DNA of 32,460 bases. Origin: Opitutia bacterium (GTDB lineage: Bacteria; Verrucomicrobiota; Verrucomicrobiia; Opitutales; Opitutaceae). The stretch spans positions 1 to 32,460 of the forward strand of contig CANJIU010000107.1 in NCBI GenBank assembly GCA_947474365.1, in the 5' to 3' direction. The translations under genes and the position numbers were made by a program. Within the stretch, counting starts at the first letter, position 1, and every line of letters begins with the position of its first letter. Below the pieces are notes generated by a model. The model saw only the letters and a list, made by a program, of their open reading frames with translations, did not search any database and was not told the origin of the DNA. This document shows positions 1 to 7,691 of this stretch, in pieces.

Positions 1-71
1 GGATCGAGGATCGTCCACTCCTCGTCTCGCAGATCACTTGGATAGCTTGTCGTCGTACTGGGAATTGCCAT
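1..71 (-). CDS. IS5-family transposase, N-terminal fragment (gene continues beyond the window)
   Basis: Reading the minus strand from the ATG at 71-69 gives MAIPSTTTS followed by YPSDLRDEEWTILD, open to the window edge. The YPSDL.D.EW..L core is the characteristic N-terminal helix of IS5/IS4-type DDE transposases, where it precedes a conserved proline-rich turn. Only 23 complete codons are present, so no catalytic residue is visible and the exact IS subgroup cannot be named. It would catalyse cut-and-paste movement of its own element. The upstream leader of about 74 bases up to the presumed IS end is a normal size. Whether the gene is intact cannot be judged from this window. Confidence 0.7.
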   Translation of the reverse strand, partial: MAIPSTTTSYPSDLRDEEWTILD

Positions 72-145
72 CCCCAGTTTCGATCAGAAACCGATCCGGC
101 GCACGATCATAAACTTACGTCGTTAGGGGCTTTTTAGACGCCCTC
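1..145 (-). mobile_element. End of an IS5-like insertion sequence (partial, runs off the left edge)
   Basis: Seen: an IS5-type transposase gene starts at 71 on the minus strand. The preceding 74 bases contain no gene and end, read on the minus strand, in GAGGGCGTCTAAAAAG, immediately next to the interrupted permease gene. The bases TAA at 146-148 (TTA on the minus strand) would be the target duplication. Known: IS5-family elements have short terminal inverted repeats and duplicate 2-4 bases, often TA or TNA. Inferred: the element boundary is at 145. The other end lies outside the window, so neither the matching repeat nor the second target copy can be checked. Confidence 0.6.
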
Positions 146-1017
146 TAAGGGATATGGAGATTTTGGCGCATCGCACCGGAGGTAAAAATGGAACCGACCG
201 ATACTTTCGAGGAATCGAATTCAATCCGTACGTCCTGCGGGAAGGCGATGCCGGGTTCGGTCCGCCTGCGCTCCGCCCTCTTTTCGGGAAGAAGATCCCA
301 CGGCCAGCTACGAGCCGCCACGATGGAGACCAACAGCCCGCCCACCAAAATCAGCCGCGAGCCGCGAACGTCCCGAGTCAGATATTGTCGGATCACGACG
401 GCCGCAACAGTCACGGCGACCACCATGAGTTCCCCGATTAGTCGCGATTCGTTCGACGCCAAGACTAACTTGGCCGAATAAGCCCAAACACCCGAAACGA
501 TCCAGACCGCGGCCACGGTCACGCCGCCCCACACAAAAAAACGCCCCGTGGATTCCGTCACGGACGCGATCGCCATTGCCGGGGCGATCAGCAGCACCTG
601 AATCGCCATCACCTCAAACGCCGCCAGAGCGACGTCCTTCGCCCCGAAGCCACAGACGAGCCACCACGGGAGCGAGACCGCCACCGCGGGAAGCCCGAGC
701 AACACGATCGCGCCGAGACATTTCGCGACCAGGAGCCGCGCGCCGGAGATGGGGCGTGTGCGCCAGAATTCCGTTGTCCCAACCAATCCGTCTCCGTGGA
801 CGAGCAAAGAGGCGATCAGCAGGGTAAGGGCAATGTCGAACGCGATCAGCCCAGCCACGCCTCCCTGCGCCATTCCCTTTTCGACATCCGGGGACACCGA
901 GCCGAACACAAATGCAAACCCGACGGCGTACTTCGCCGCCAGCACGAGCATCCAGGTCGCGAGTCGACCACGCAGCAACTGAAAGTCTTTCCGGACGATA
1001 TGCAGGATGAGTCTCAT
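145..1017 (-). CDS. ABC transporter permease, apparently truncated by an insertion sequence
   Basis: A 290-residue polytopic membrane protein, last gene of the GntR/ABC operon. It opens with ILHIVRKDFQLL and carries FWRTRPISGARLLVAK. The upstream neighbour has the matching HIVRKDVRRL and AWRTRPITGGRLLLAK, so the two permeases are tandem paralogs. Several hydrophobic helices are evident from about residue 20 to 235. The paralog is 527 residues long with a large C-terminal non-membrane part, whereas this protein stops at residue 290 just after its last helix. The stop codon TAG takes TA from the native sequence and G from the adjoining IS-like end. I infer an IS insertion removed the C-terminal half. 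The ATG overlaps the preceding stop as ATGA, implying translational coupling. The substrate is unknown. Confidence 0.75.
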   Translation of the reverse strand: MRLILHIVRKDFQLLRGRLATWMLVLAAKYAVGFAFVFGSVSPDVEKGMAQGGVAGLIAFDIALTLLIASLLVHGDGLVGTTEFWRTRPISGARLLVAKCLGAIVLLGLPAVAVSLPWWLVCGFGAKDVALAAFEVMAIQVLLIAPAMAIASVTESTGRFFVWGGVTVAAVWIVSGVWAYSAKLVLASNESRLIGELMVVAVTVAAVVIRQYLTRDVRGSRLILVGGLLVSIVAARSWPWDLLPEKRAERRRTEPGIAFPQDVRIEFDSSKVSVGSIFTSGAMRQNLHIP

Positions 1018-2597
1018 GGTTTTTTCTCCTCCACGGCCAAGGTCAGCAGCAGCGCCGAAAATTCCCGCGCGAACCGACGCACCGGCTCAAAACGCACCTT
1101 CACCAGCACGGCACCGTCGCGCCATCCGGTAATTTCCTCCCACTTTCCGTCGACCTGTCGGAGGGGCGGCGTGGTCTCCAGCGCCCGCAGCACCACCCCG
1201 ACGACGTTCGCCCCCGCCCGCCCGAGTTCCCGGACGTGCAGCGCCTTCACTATTCCCAACGGTCGGTGCACGAGGAGGAAATTATCCACGTCGCCATCAT
1301 CGCGGCCGTCGCGGCGGCGCACATCGGGAAGCCACGGCGACTCCTCACGCTCCTCGATCAAAAGTGAATTTGCCTCCGTTTCATCCCAGCCGATGATGCG
1401 CGTCGCATTCGATCCGTTTGCCGCGCGGGCTCCGTTCCGTAACGGCAACTCGTAGAGCAACCGCGCCCTCACCCGGGCGAATTCGAGGTTGCCGGCGAAC
1501 ACGGCCGCACTCGCCCGCAACCGTTCATCTGGTGCGTCGCCAAACCACGTCGCCATGTCCCAACGCAAGGGTCCCTCGCCCGTTCGCACCCCCGCGACGC
1601 GCATCGCGGCATTGTCCCCCCAGAGCCCGCCGCGGTTGAAACGCATCGGTACGGTCGCGCCATCTGCCCACCGAAGATTTCCCACTCCCGACCAGGGCAC
1701 CATCAATTCATCCTGCAACAAATCTCCCGATACTTCGAGAAACAGGGCGTGAGGCAGATTGCGGTTTGCCGGCGTGATGAGCGACAGCAGGGTGACCGAC
1801 GCCTCCCTGTCTGCCGGTGCCGGTTGCCGCCCCGGCCGCATCCCTGCCAGATCCCAACGCCCGATCATCTGCGCACCGCCCGTGAGCGCCAGTCCGAGCA
1901 GCAACAGCGTCCAGCCCACCCGCGTCCGTCCCGTGAAATACTGGCAAACGAGCGCCACCGGCATCATGAGCCAGGGCGCCACCAAAACGACCATCGTCCG
2001 GGTCGCCACCGCCCCGGACGAAATTTCCTTCGGGGCCCAGAGCATCGGAACCACGAACGTCACCAACCCGACCAAGGCGAGCCACGTGAGCAAGGCGAAG
2101 ACGTGCTGCCCCAAATCTTCCGTCAGCGCCGAAAGGCAAAGCGCGCTCACGACCAACAAGGTGTGCCAACCGGCGATTGATCCCGCGGCGGCCAGCAACT
2201 CGCGGGCGCCGAATCCGCCCGCCCACCAGACCGGCATCAACACAAGGAGCGGCGCGGCCACCAAGAGCAAAAATCCGGCGACCACCTTGGCCAGCAGCAG
2301 CCGGCCTCCCGTAATCGGCCGCGTGCGCCACGCAGCATCCGACCCAATCACCCGATCCTCCTGCCCTAGCACGCCGGTCAATGACACCAGGCCCGCCGTC
2401 CCGACCAGCCATGCCACCCAGGTCAGCGATCCCATCATCCGAATCCAGGCCGTGGCAGACGTAACCTCAACCCGCTCGCCCGACCAGGACGCGACGCGCA
2501 TCCAGACAGTCGTGAGCAGTAGAAACGCAAGCCAGCTTCCCACCGGCACGGCCAGTCGGCGTACATCTTTCCGCACGATGTGCCACGTAAGTTTCAC
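1014..2597 (-). CDS. ABC transporter permease with large C-terminal extracytoplasmic-type region
   Basis: 527 residues from a GTG start at 2597. That start is chosen because it overlaps the ATPase stop as GTGA and has AGGAGG about 7 bases upstream. A longer frame would reach to 2705, but only inside the ATPase gene. The N-terminal 280 residues are hydrophobic helices with AWRTRPITGGRLLLAK in a loop. The remaining roughly 240 residues are polar (MIGRWDLAG onward) and probably form a separate domain. With the ATPase it should make an ABC exporter of the kind paired with YtrA-type regulators, which often respond to cell-wall-active compounds. That role is family knowledge; nothing here identifies the substrate. 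It is paralogous to the truncated permease that follows. Confidence 0.8.
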   Translation of the reverse strand: MKLTWHIVRKDVRRLAVPVGSWLAFLLLTTVWMRVASWSGERVEVTSATAWIRMMGSLTWVAWLVGTAGLVSLTGVLGQEDRVIGSDAAWRTRPITGGRLLLAKVVAGFLLLVAAPLLVLMPVWWAGGFGARELLAAAGSIAGWHTLLVVSALCLSALTEDLGQHVFALLTWLALVGLVTFVVPMLWAPKEISSGAVATRTMVVLVAPWLMMPVALVCQYFTGRTRVGWTLLLLGLALTGGAQMIGRWDLAGMRPGRQPAPADREASVTLLSLITPANRNLPHALFLEVSGDLLQDELMVPWSGVGNLRWADGATVPMRFNRGGLWGDNAAMRVAGVRTGEGPLRWDMATWFGDAPDERLRASAAVFAGNLEFARVRARLLYELPLRNGARAANGSNATRIIGWDETEANSLLIEEREESPWLPDVRRRDGRDDGDVDNFLLVHRPLGIVKALHVRELGRAGANVVGVVLRALETTPPLRQVDGKWEEITGWRDGAVLVKVRFEPVRRFAREFSALLLTLAVEEKKP

Positions 2598-3505
2598 GCC
2601 ACCGCCTCCTGCGCCCTCCGGCCCTGCCGCGCCAGCACAAGAAAGATTTCCCGCAGGGTCATCGGACTCGCCACGACCGCGCCATCGGCAAATCGAGCGC
2701 GGCATTCCCGTTCCGTGCGATCCCGTTCATAGCGTGTTTCCACCCATCGCACCACCCGGCCCGCCCGCTCCACTTCCCACCAACTGTCCGGCATCGCCGA
2801 CACCGCCGGCTCCGCGTCACCCAGGGATACCTCCACCCGGCGAAACCGTGCCTGCAGCGCTTCGGTCCGTTCATTCAATTTCAGGCGGCCGCCCTCGATC
2901 ATCGCGATGTTGTCGGCCAGTCGTTCGACCTCCTCGATGTCGTGCGACGACACGAGCACCGTCCACTCGCCGAGCGCCGACACCTCGAGCACCCCCCGGA
3001 TGAACTCGTCGCGGACCAGCGCATCGAGTCCGCTGAAAGGCTCGTCGAGCACCAGCAGCTTCGGGCGGTAAGCCAGCGACGAGAGCAACGCCGCCTTCAT
3101 CGCCATGCCGCGGGAAAGGTCCTTCAATTTGCGATCCTCGGGCAAGGCGAACTGGCGCAGCAGGGTCGCTTCCAGAGCGCGATCCCACGTCGGATAAAAC
3201 GGCCGGCAGTAGTCGAGCAATTGCCGCACCGTCATCCAAAGCGGTTGCTGCTGGTTTTCGGAGACGTATCCGATCTGCGCAAACTCCCTCTCGCCGAGCC
3301 GGCGCGAATCCACCCCGAGCACCCGCGCCGAGCCGGATGTCGGTGCAAGCAGGTTCATGAGCAACTTGAGCGTCGTGGTTTTGCCGGCGCCATTCGCCCC
3401 GAGCAGCGCCAGCACACTGCCCTCCGGGACGGCGAGGCTGAGATCGTGCACCGCCTCCATTCTTCCAAAACGTCGCGAAAGATTCTGGGTTTCGATGATG
3501 TTCAT
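2594..3505 (-). CDS. ABC transporter ATP-binding protein
   Basis: 303 residues from ATG at 3505 (MNIIETQNLSRRFG). The longer open frame to 3739 is rejected because it runs through the regulator gene. All nucleotide-binding motifs are present: Walker A GANGAGKTT at 36-44, signature LSRGM at 130-134, Walker B LLVLDEP at 150-156 and the switch histidine in SSHDIEEVE at 188. About 95 residues follow the core and probably form an accessory domain (FRRVEVSL onward). It hydrolyses ATP to drive the two membrane partners encoded directly downstream. It lies 43 bases after the GntR gene, and its stop overlaps the next start, so the four genes form one transcription unit. Confidence 0.92.
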   Translation of the reverse strand: MNIIETQNLSRRFGRMEAVHDLSLAVPEGSVLALLGANGAGKTTTLKLLMNLLAPTSGSARVLGVDSRRLGEREFAQIGYVSENQQQPLWMTVRQLLDYCRPFYPTWDRALEATLLRQFALPEDRKLKDLSRGMAMKAALLSSLAYRPKLLVLDEPFSGLDALVRDEFIRGVLEVSALGEWTVLVSSHDIEEVERLADNIAMIEGGRLKLNERTEALQARFRRVEVSLGDAEPAVSAMPDSWWEVERAGRVVRWVETRYERDRTERECRARFADGAVVASPMTLREIFLVLARQGRRAQEAVA

Positions 3506-3548
3506 GATTAAATTCTTCGCGCGGAGGCGGAGTGGAGAGCGGAAGGGT

Positions 3549-3932
3549 TCATTTTCCACCGAGCTTCTTCCAGTGCGCCGCGACCGCCGCCTGCACGTCG
3601 TCGAGGTCAAGTCCGAGCTTCTTCGCTTCGACAACCAGCCACTCCACTTCCGCTCCGAGCAGTTCGGTCCGTTCCTTGCGTCCACCCGGTTCGCGCTCCG
3701 CCACGACGCTGCCCACCGCCGGAGTCGTGACCAAAACACCTTCCGCGACGAGCGCGGCGGTGACCTTGTGGGCGGTATTCGGATTCACCTTCAGTTCCTG
3801 GCTGAGGACCCGCACCGAGGGAAATCGGTCCCCCGGCCGCATCTGCCCCGTGACGACCGCCTTCCGCACCGCAAACACGATCTGCTCCGCGACCGGCAGG
3901 CCCGGTTTGAGTTCGATCGAGAACGGAAGCAT
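3549..3932 (-). CDS. GntR-family transcriptional regulator, YtrA subfamily
   Basis: 127 residues. Residues 1-80 form a winged helix-turn-helix: PGLPVAEQIVFAVRKAV, then GDRFPSVRVLSQELKVNPNTAHK, then LVAEGVLVTTPAVGSVV. Only a short helical tail of about 40 residues follows, instead of a ligand domain. That size and tail define the YtrA subfamily, whose genes typically head ABC transporter operons and repress them. Here it is the first gene of such an operon. A 32-base imperfect dyad lies directly upstream of its ATG, consistent with autorepression. The gene diverges from pyrR, with 90 bases between the start codons. The effector is unknown. Confidence 0.88.
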   Translation of the reverse strand: MLPFSIELKPGLPVAEQIVFAVRKAVVTGQMRPGDRFPSVRVLSQELKVNPNTAHKVTAALVAEGVLVTTPAVGSVVAEREPGGRKERTELLGAEVEWLVVEAKKLGLDLDDVQAAVAAHWKKLGGK

Positions 3933-3933
3933 A

Positions 3934-3965
3934 CTGTTCTACTCGCACTAGTACGGTTAGGACAG
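3934..3965. promoter_or_regulatory. Probable operator of the GntR/ABC operon (32-base dyad)
   Basis: Bases 3934-3965 show dyad symmetry about the centre of ACTAGT (3947-3952). The outer arms are CTGTTCTA and TAGGACAG, and 12 of 16 position pairs are complementary. It starts one base from the regulator ATG. YtrA-type GntR proteins bind palindromes near their own promoter. Assignment to this regulator is inferred from position. Confidence 0.55.
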
Positions 3966-4003
3966 CAAGCTTTTTCAAAAAAACCTTCCCTCCGTCCGGA
4001 CCA

Positions 4004-4030
4004 GCGGTCACAAACCCACCCGGTGACCGC
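4004..4030 (+). promoter_or_regulatory. Hairpin enclosing the pyrR start codon
   Basis: GCGGTCAC at 4004-4011 and GTGACCGC at 4023-4030 are perfect complements separated by 11 bases. The GTG start codon of pyrR (4023) forms the first three bases of the 3' arm. In an mRNA this 8-base-pair stem would cover the start codon. It could reduce pyrR translation or be the target of PyrR or another factor. The loop does not match the PyrR binding-loop consensus I know, so the function is a guess. Confidence 0.4.
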
Positions 4031-4553
4031 AACAAAGACCATTGGTCCCGTAGAGATAAGGGCTGCGATTACGCGGCTGGCTGATGCCATTTCCACGCGG
4101 CACGCCGATCGAACCCGGCTGCTCCTGCTGGGCATTGCCAACGGCGGCGTTGAACTGGCCCGCCGGCTGGCCCGGCAGGTCGGCGCGCGCGCCGGCACGA
4201 TCGACATTTCCTTCCATCGCGACGACATCGGGCGCCACCCGATTCCCAAGGAATTTGCGCCGACCCAGATCCCGGCGGATGTCCACGGGGCGACGGTGAT
4301 TTTGGTCGACGACGTGCTGTTCTCCGGGCGCACGGTGAAGGCCGCCCTCGACGAAATCTTCGACCACGGGCGCCCCACCAAGGTGGAACTTGCCGTCCTG
4401 GTCGACCGCGGCGGTCGCCGCCTGCCGCTTGCTCCTGACTATCTCGGATTCACGCTCCCCGCCACCGACCGCGAAAAAGTCGTGGTGACCCTCGACGCCG
4501 CGAACTCCCGCCGGGATTTGATCCGCGTCCTGCCCGCCACTTCCAAAACCTAA
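4023..4553 (+). CDS. pyrR: PyrR: pyrimidine operon regulator / uracil phosphoribosyltransferase
   Basis: 176 residues from GTG at 4023. No in-frame ATG exists in the conserved part, and the family's N-terminus (a helix like EIRAAITRLADAI) begins near here, so an earlier start is unlikely. Motifs: LLLLGIANGGVELARRLA, the substrate loop with IDISFHRDDIG, and the PRPP-binding TVILVDDVLFSGRT at 91-104. PyrR enzymes convert uracil and PRPP to UMP, and in many bacteria they bind pyr mRNA in a UMP-dependent way. The gene leads pyrB and pyrC, 20 bases ahead of pyrB. No attenuator is visible within the 90-base upstream gap, but the start codon lies inside a perfect hairpin. Regulation by RNA binding is therefore plausible but unproven. 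Confidence 0.9.
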   Translation: MTATKTIGPVEIRAAITRLADAISTRHADRTRLLLLGIANGGVELARRLARQVGARAGTIDISFHRDDIGRHPIPKEFAPTQIPADVHGATVILVDDVLFSGRTVKAALDEIFDHGRPTKVELAVLVDRGGRRLPLAPDYLGFTLPATDREKVVVTLDAANSRRDLIRVLPATSKT

Positions 4554-4573
4554 CGCCCAAAACGAAACCAACC

Positions 4574-5518
4574 GTGTCCTGGACCCGCCGCCACCTGCTC
4601 ACCGTCGAGGAACTCTCGCTCGCCGAAATCGAGCAAATCCACGCAACCGCCGTCGCCTTCAAGAGCACCCTCAAGCGCAGCGTGAAGAAAGTCCCCGCCC
4701 TCCGGGGCAAGACGATCGTCAATTTGTTTCTCGAGCCGAGCACGCGCACGCGGATGGCCTTTGACATGGCCGCGAAACGACTCAGCGCGGACGTCATCTC
4801 CCTCGACGGCGCCAGCAGCAGCACCACCAAGGGCGAGACATTGCGCGACACGGCGGAAAATCTCCAGGCCCTCCAGGCCGACATGATTGTGATCCGGCAT
4901 GCCGCAGCCGGTTCCCCGCTCTACCTTTCCCGCATCCTCGATATTCCAGTCATCAACGCCGGCGACGGAGCCCACGAGCATCCGACCCAGGGATTGCTCG
5001 ACACCTTCACGATGAAGGAGCACTTCGGCTCCCTGCGCGGGCGTAAGGTTGTGATCCTGGGCGACATTCTCTTCAGCCGGGTGGCGCGCTCCAACATCCA
5101 CGCGCTCACCAAAATGGGCGCGGCCGTCACGCTCGTCGGCCCTTCGACGCTGGTGCCCCAATGGTTCACCGAAATGGGCGTAAGCGTTTCCCACGACCTT
5201 CGGCCGGCGCTCGCCGACGCGGAAGTCGTGATGCTCCTCCGCATCCAGCACGAACGGCAGGCGGCGGGTCATTTTCCTTCGCTCGGCGAATACACCAGCA
5301 TGTTTGGCCTCAACAAGACCCGCGCCTCCTGGCTCAACCCGAAGGCCATCATCATGCACCCCGGCCCCATCAACCGAGGCGTCGAGATCGACAGCGAACT
5401 CGCCGACGGCGACCGCAGTGTGATCCTCGAGCAGGTCACCAATGGCATCGCCGTGCGCATGGCCGTCCTCTACCTCTGCTCCGGCGGCCAGCCGCAAAAC
5501 GTAATGCCGGCCGAATAA
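4574..5518 (+). CDS. pyrB: Aspartate carbamoyltransferase catalytic subunit
   Basis: 314 residues, GTG start at 4574, the usual length for the catalytic chain. It joins carbamoyl phosphate and aspartate to give carbamoyl-aspartate, the first committed step of pyrimidine synthesis. Visible motifs: the carbamoyl-phosphate loop FLEPSTRTRMAF (STRTR at 56-60), the 80s loop with SSSTTKGETL (Lys 86), DGAHEHPTQGLLD, and HPGPINRGVE near the C-terminus. It lies between pyrR and pyrC in one unit. No pyrI-type regulatory subunit gene is nearby, so this looks like the class that works as a simple trimer or with dihydroorotase; that last point is inference. Confidence 0.96.
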   Translation: MSWTRRHLLTVEELSLAEIEQIHATAVAFKSTLKRSVKKVPALRGKTIVNLFLEPSTRTRMAFDMAAKRLSADVISLDGASSSTTKGETLRDTAENLQALQADMIVIRHAAAGSPLYLSRILDIPVINAGDGAHEHPTQGLLDTFTMKEHFGSLRGRKVVILGDILFSRVARSNIHALTKMGAAVTLVGPSTLVPQWFTEMGVSVSHDLRPALADAEVVMLLRIQHERQAAGHFPSLGEYTSMFGLNKTRASWLNPKAIIMHPGPINRGVEIDSELADGDRSVILEQVTNGIAVRMAVLYLCSGGQPQNVMPAE

Positions 5519-5527
5519 CTCCGCACC

Positions 5528-6817
5528 ATGCCTTCCCTCTGGATCAAAAACGCCCGCGTCATCGACCCCGCCGCCAAGCGCGACGCGGTGGGCGACGTCT
5601 TCGTTGCCGACGGCAAATTTGTGGCATCGCTGTCCGCCGCGGCCAAGAAGCGCGCGAAGAAAATCGACGCCACCGGACTCGTGGTCTGCCCCGGGCTGGT
5701 CGACGTGCATGTCCATTTCCGCGAACCCGGCCAGACGCACAAGGAGACGATCGGCACCGGCTCACGCGCTGCGGCCGCCGGCGGTTTCACCACCGTCGTC
5801 TGCATGCCCAACACCTCGCCCGTCGCCGACAACGCCGGCACCATCCAGTTGATGAAGGATGTGATCCGGCGCGACGCGGTGATCCGCGTTCATCCGACCG
5901 GTTGCATCACCGTCGGGATGAAGGGCCAGTCCCTGGCCCCAATCGGTTCACTCAAGCGCGCTGGAGTCGTCGCCATCACAGACGACGGTGATTGCGTGCA
6001 GTCAAACGACTTGATGCGGCGGGCGGTGGAATACGCGAAGATGTTCAATCTTCCGGTGATGGACCACTGCCAGGATCATTCGATGACGCAGGGCGCGGTG
6101 ATGAACGAAGGCGTGATGTCGACGCGCCTCGGGCTCCGCGGCTGGCCCAATGCCGCCGAGGATCTGATCGTGGCGCGCAACGTCATCCTGTCCGAATACT
6201 CCGGCGCACACATCCACCTGCAGCACATCTCGTCGCGGTTTTCGGTCGACGTCATCCGCCGCGCGAAGCAGCGCGGAGCCCGCATCACCGCCGAGGCGAC
6301 GCCGCATCACATCGCTCTGACCGACGACATGCTCGCGACGTACGATACGAATTTTAAGATGAACCCGCCTCTCCGCACCGAAGAGGATCGACGCGCCCTC
6401 ATCGCCGGACTGCGCGACGGCACGCTCGACATCATCGCGACGGACCACGCGCCCCACACCGATTACGAGAAGGACAAGGAATTCGACTACGCGCCCAACG
6501 GCATCCTCGGCCTGGAGACCGCGCTGCCCGTGACGGTCGACGTGCTTGTGCGAAAGAACCGTTTCAAGCTGCCCTTCGTGATCGACCTGATGACGCGGCG
6601 CCCGGCCCAGCTCATCGATCTCCCCGGTGGCACGCTCACCGTGGGGGCCGACGCCGACATCTGTATTTTCGATCCCGAGGAAAAATGGTTCTACGATGCC
6701 AAGGCCGGGTTCAGCAAATCCAGCAATTCACCCTGGTCCGGGCAGACCCTCACCGGTCGTGTGAAAACGACAATCGTCAGCGGGCGGGTCGTGTTTGACG
6801 GGAGCCGCATCGTCTGA
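5528..6817 (+). CDS. pyrC: Dihydroorotase (class I)
   Basis: 429 residues starting with MPSLWIKNARVIDPAA, 9 bases after the pyrB stop. It cyclises carbamoyl-aspartate to dihydroorotate in the cytoplasm. Zinc-site and substrate motifs of the amidohydrolase superfamily are present: DVHVHFREPGQTHKE, GFTTVVCMPNT, MDHCQD, EATPHHIALTDD, the RTEEDR stretch and IATDHAPHT. Length and the HxHxREPG context place it with the long class I (AllB/PyrC-like) enzymes rather than the short E. coli type. The pair pyrB-pyrC fits a coupled pathway. The final residues run into a small hairpin before the next gene. Confidence 0.95.
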   Translation: MPSLWIKNARVIDPAAKRDAVGDVFVADGKFVASLSAAAKKRAKKIDATGLVVCPGLVDVHVHFREPGQTHKETIGTGSRAAAAGGFTTVVCMPNTSPVADNAGTIQLMKDVIRRDAVIRVHPTGCITVGMKGQSLAPIGSLKRAGVVAITDDGDCVQSNDLMRRAVEYAKMFNLPVMDHCQDHSMTQGAVMNEGVMSTRLGLRGWPNAAEDLIVARNVILSEYSGAHIHLQHISSRFSVDVIRRAKQRGARITAEATPHHIALTDDMLATYDTNFKMNPPLRTEEDRRALIAGLRDGTLDIIATDHAPHTDYEKDKEFDYAPNGILGLETALPVTVDVLVRKNRFKLPFVIDLMTRRPAQLIDLPGGTLTVGADADICIFDPEEKWFYDAKAGFSKSSNSPWSGQTLTGRVKTTIVSGRVVFDGSRIV

Positions 6818-6822
6818 ACGTG

Positions 6823-6843
6823 ACGGCGATCCCGGATCGCCGT
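6823..6843 (+). terminator. Hairpin between pyrC and the CPBP protease gene (weak terminator candidate)
   Basis: ACGGCGATC and GATCGCCGT form a perfect 9-base-pair stem around the loop CCG in the 31-base gap. Only a short TTCCTG follows, not a real T tract, and the next ATG is 6 bases away. It may attenuate or partly terminate pyr transcription, or sit near the ribosome site of the next gene. Confidence 0.35.
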
Positions 6844-6848
6844 TCCTG

Positions 6849-7679
6849 ATGCGCAGCGCCCTTCCCTATCTCGCCGGCAGCGTTGAGCTCGCGCTCGCCT
6901 TCGTCGGCGCGGTGCTGCTGTGGCGGTTGGTCCTCAGTCCGGCCGCCCGCGCGCGCGGCGCGCCCGCCCAGCTCCTGCCGTGGAACATCATCCTGTCCGA
7001 TTTCCTCACCTTCCTGTTGCTCGTGGTCGGCTTCAGCTTCGCCAGCGCGATTGCGGCGGGCGTCCTGGTAAAATTTCTCCCACTGAGAGGAGATGCCGTC
7101 ACCGTTTTTAACGGCGGGGCCGCCCAACTGGGCATGCTGCTGGGCGTGCTCGGGCACCGGTTGCTGCTCGAGCGGCTGCCATGGCCGAAACTCCGACCGA
7201 GCGGCAGCGTCGTGACCTCCGGGGCCGCGACGTTTCTCATTTCGCTACCCATCCTAATCGTGACGGCGAAGACCTGGGAATTTGTCCTCGAGCTGGCCGG
7301 GCTGCCAACCGACAAACAGGATCTCGTCGGCATGTTCGCACGCGCCGATTCCGCCGGGATGCTCGCCGCCATGATCGTGCTGGCGGTCGTAGTTGCCCCG
7401 TTGACGGAGGAACTCGTATTCCGCGCGGGCCTTTTCCGGCATTTCCGCACCCGAATGCCGACTTGGGCGGCTAGACTTCTCCCCGCGCTGTTCTTTGCGT
7501 CGCTCCACGTAAACTGGAATACGCTCCAGGGTCTCTCGAGTCTCGCCCCGCTGGTCGTGCTCGCCGTGATATTTTCGATCGCCTATGAACGGACCGGCCG
7601 GATTGGCACCTCGATCGTAGCCCATGCCCTGTTCAACCTGAACACGGTGTTGCTCATCTTCTCCGGCGTCGGAGTGTAG
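6849..7679 (+). CDS. CPBP-family intramembrane metalloprotease (CAAX-protease-like)
   Basis: 276 residues from ATG 6849. A longer frame starting at 6795 overlaps pyrC and is rejected. There are about eight hydrophobic segments. The C-terminal half has the family's three motifs: TEELVFRAGLFR (Glu 187/188, Arg 192), FFASLHVNWN (His 220) and HALFNLN (His 259, Asn 263). These form the metal site of the Abi/CPBP (Rce1-related) proteases in the membrane. Substrates are unknown for most bacterial members, with roles proposed in bacteriocin immunity and protein maturation. The gene starts 31 bases after pyrC and ends 12 bases before thiL, so it is probably cotranscribed. Nothing here indicates a prenylated substrate. 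Confidence 0.88.
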   Translation: MRSALPYLAGSVELALAFVGAVLLWRLVLSPAARARGAPAQLLPWNIILSDFLTFLLLVVGFSFASAIAAGVLVKFLPLRGDAVTVFNGGAAQLGMLLGVLGHRLLLERLPWPKLRPSGSVVTSGAATFLISLPILIVTAKTWEFVLELAGLPTDKQDLVGMFARADSAGMLAAMIVLAVVVAPLTEELVFRAGLFRHFRTRMPTWAARLLPALFFASLHVNWNTLQGLSSLAPLVVLAVIFSIAYERTGRIGTSIVAHALFNLNTVLLIFSGVGV

Positions 7680-7691
7680 ACGGAGGACACG

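Noticed and set aside
4550..5740. 396-residue open frame antisense to pyrB/pyrC
   Set aside because: Spans two certain genes on the opposite strand and shows no domain.
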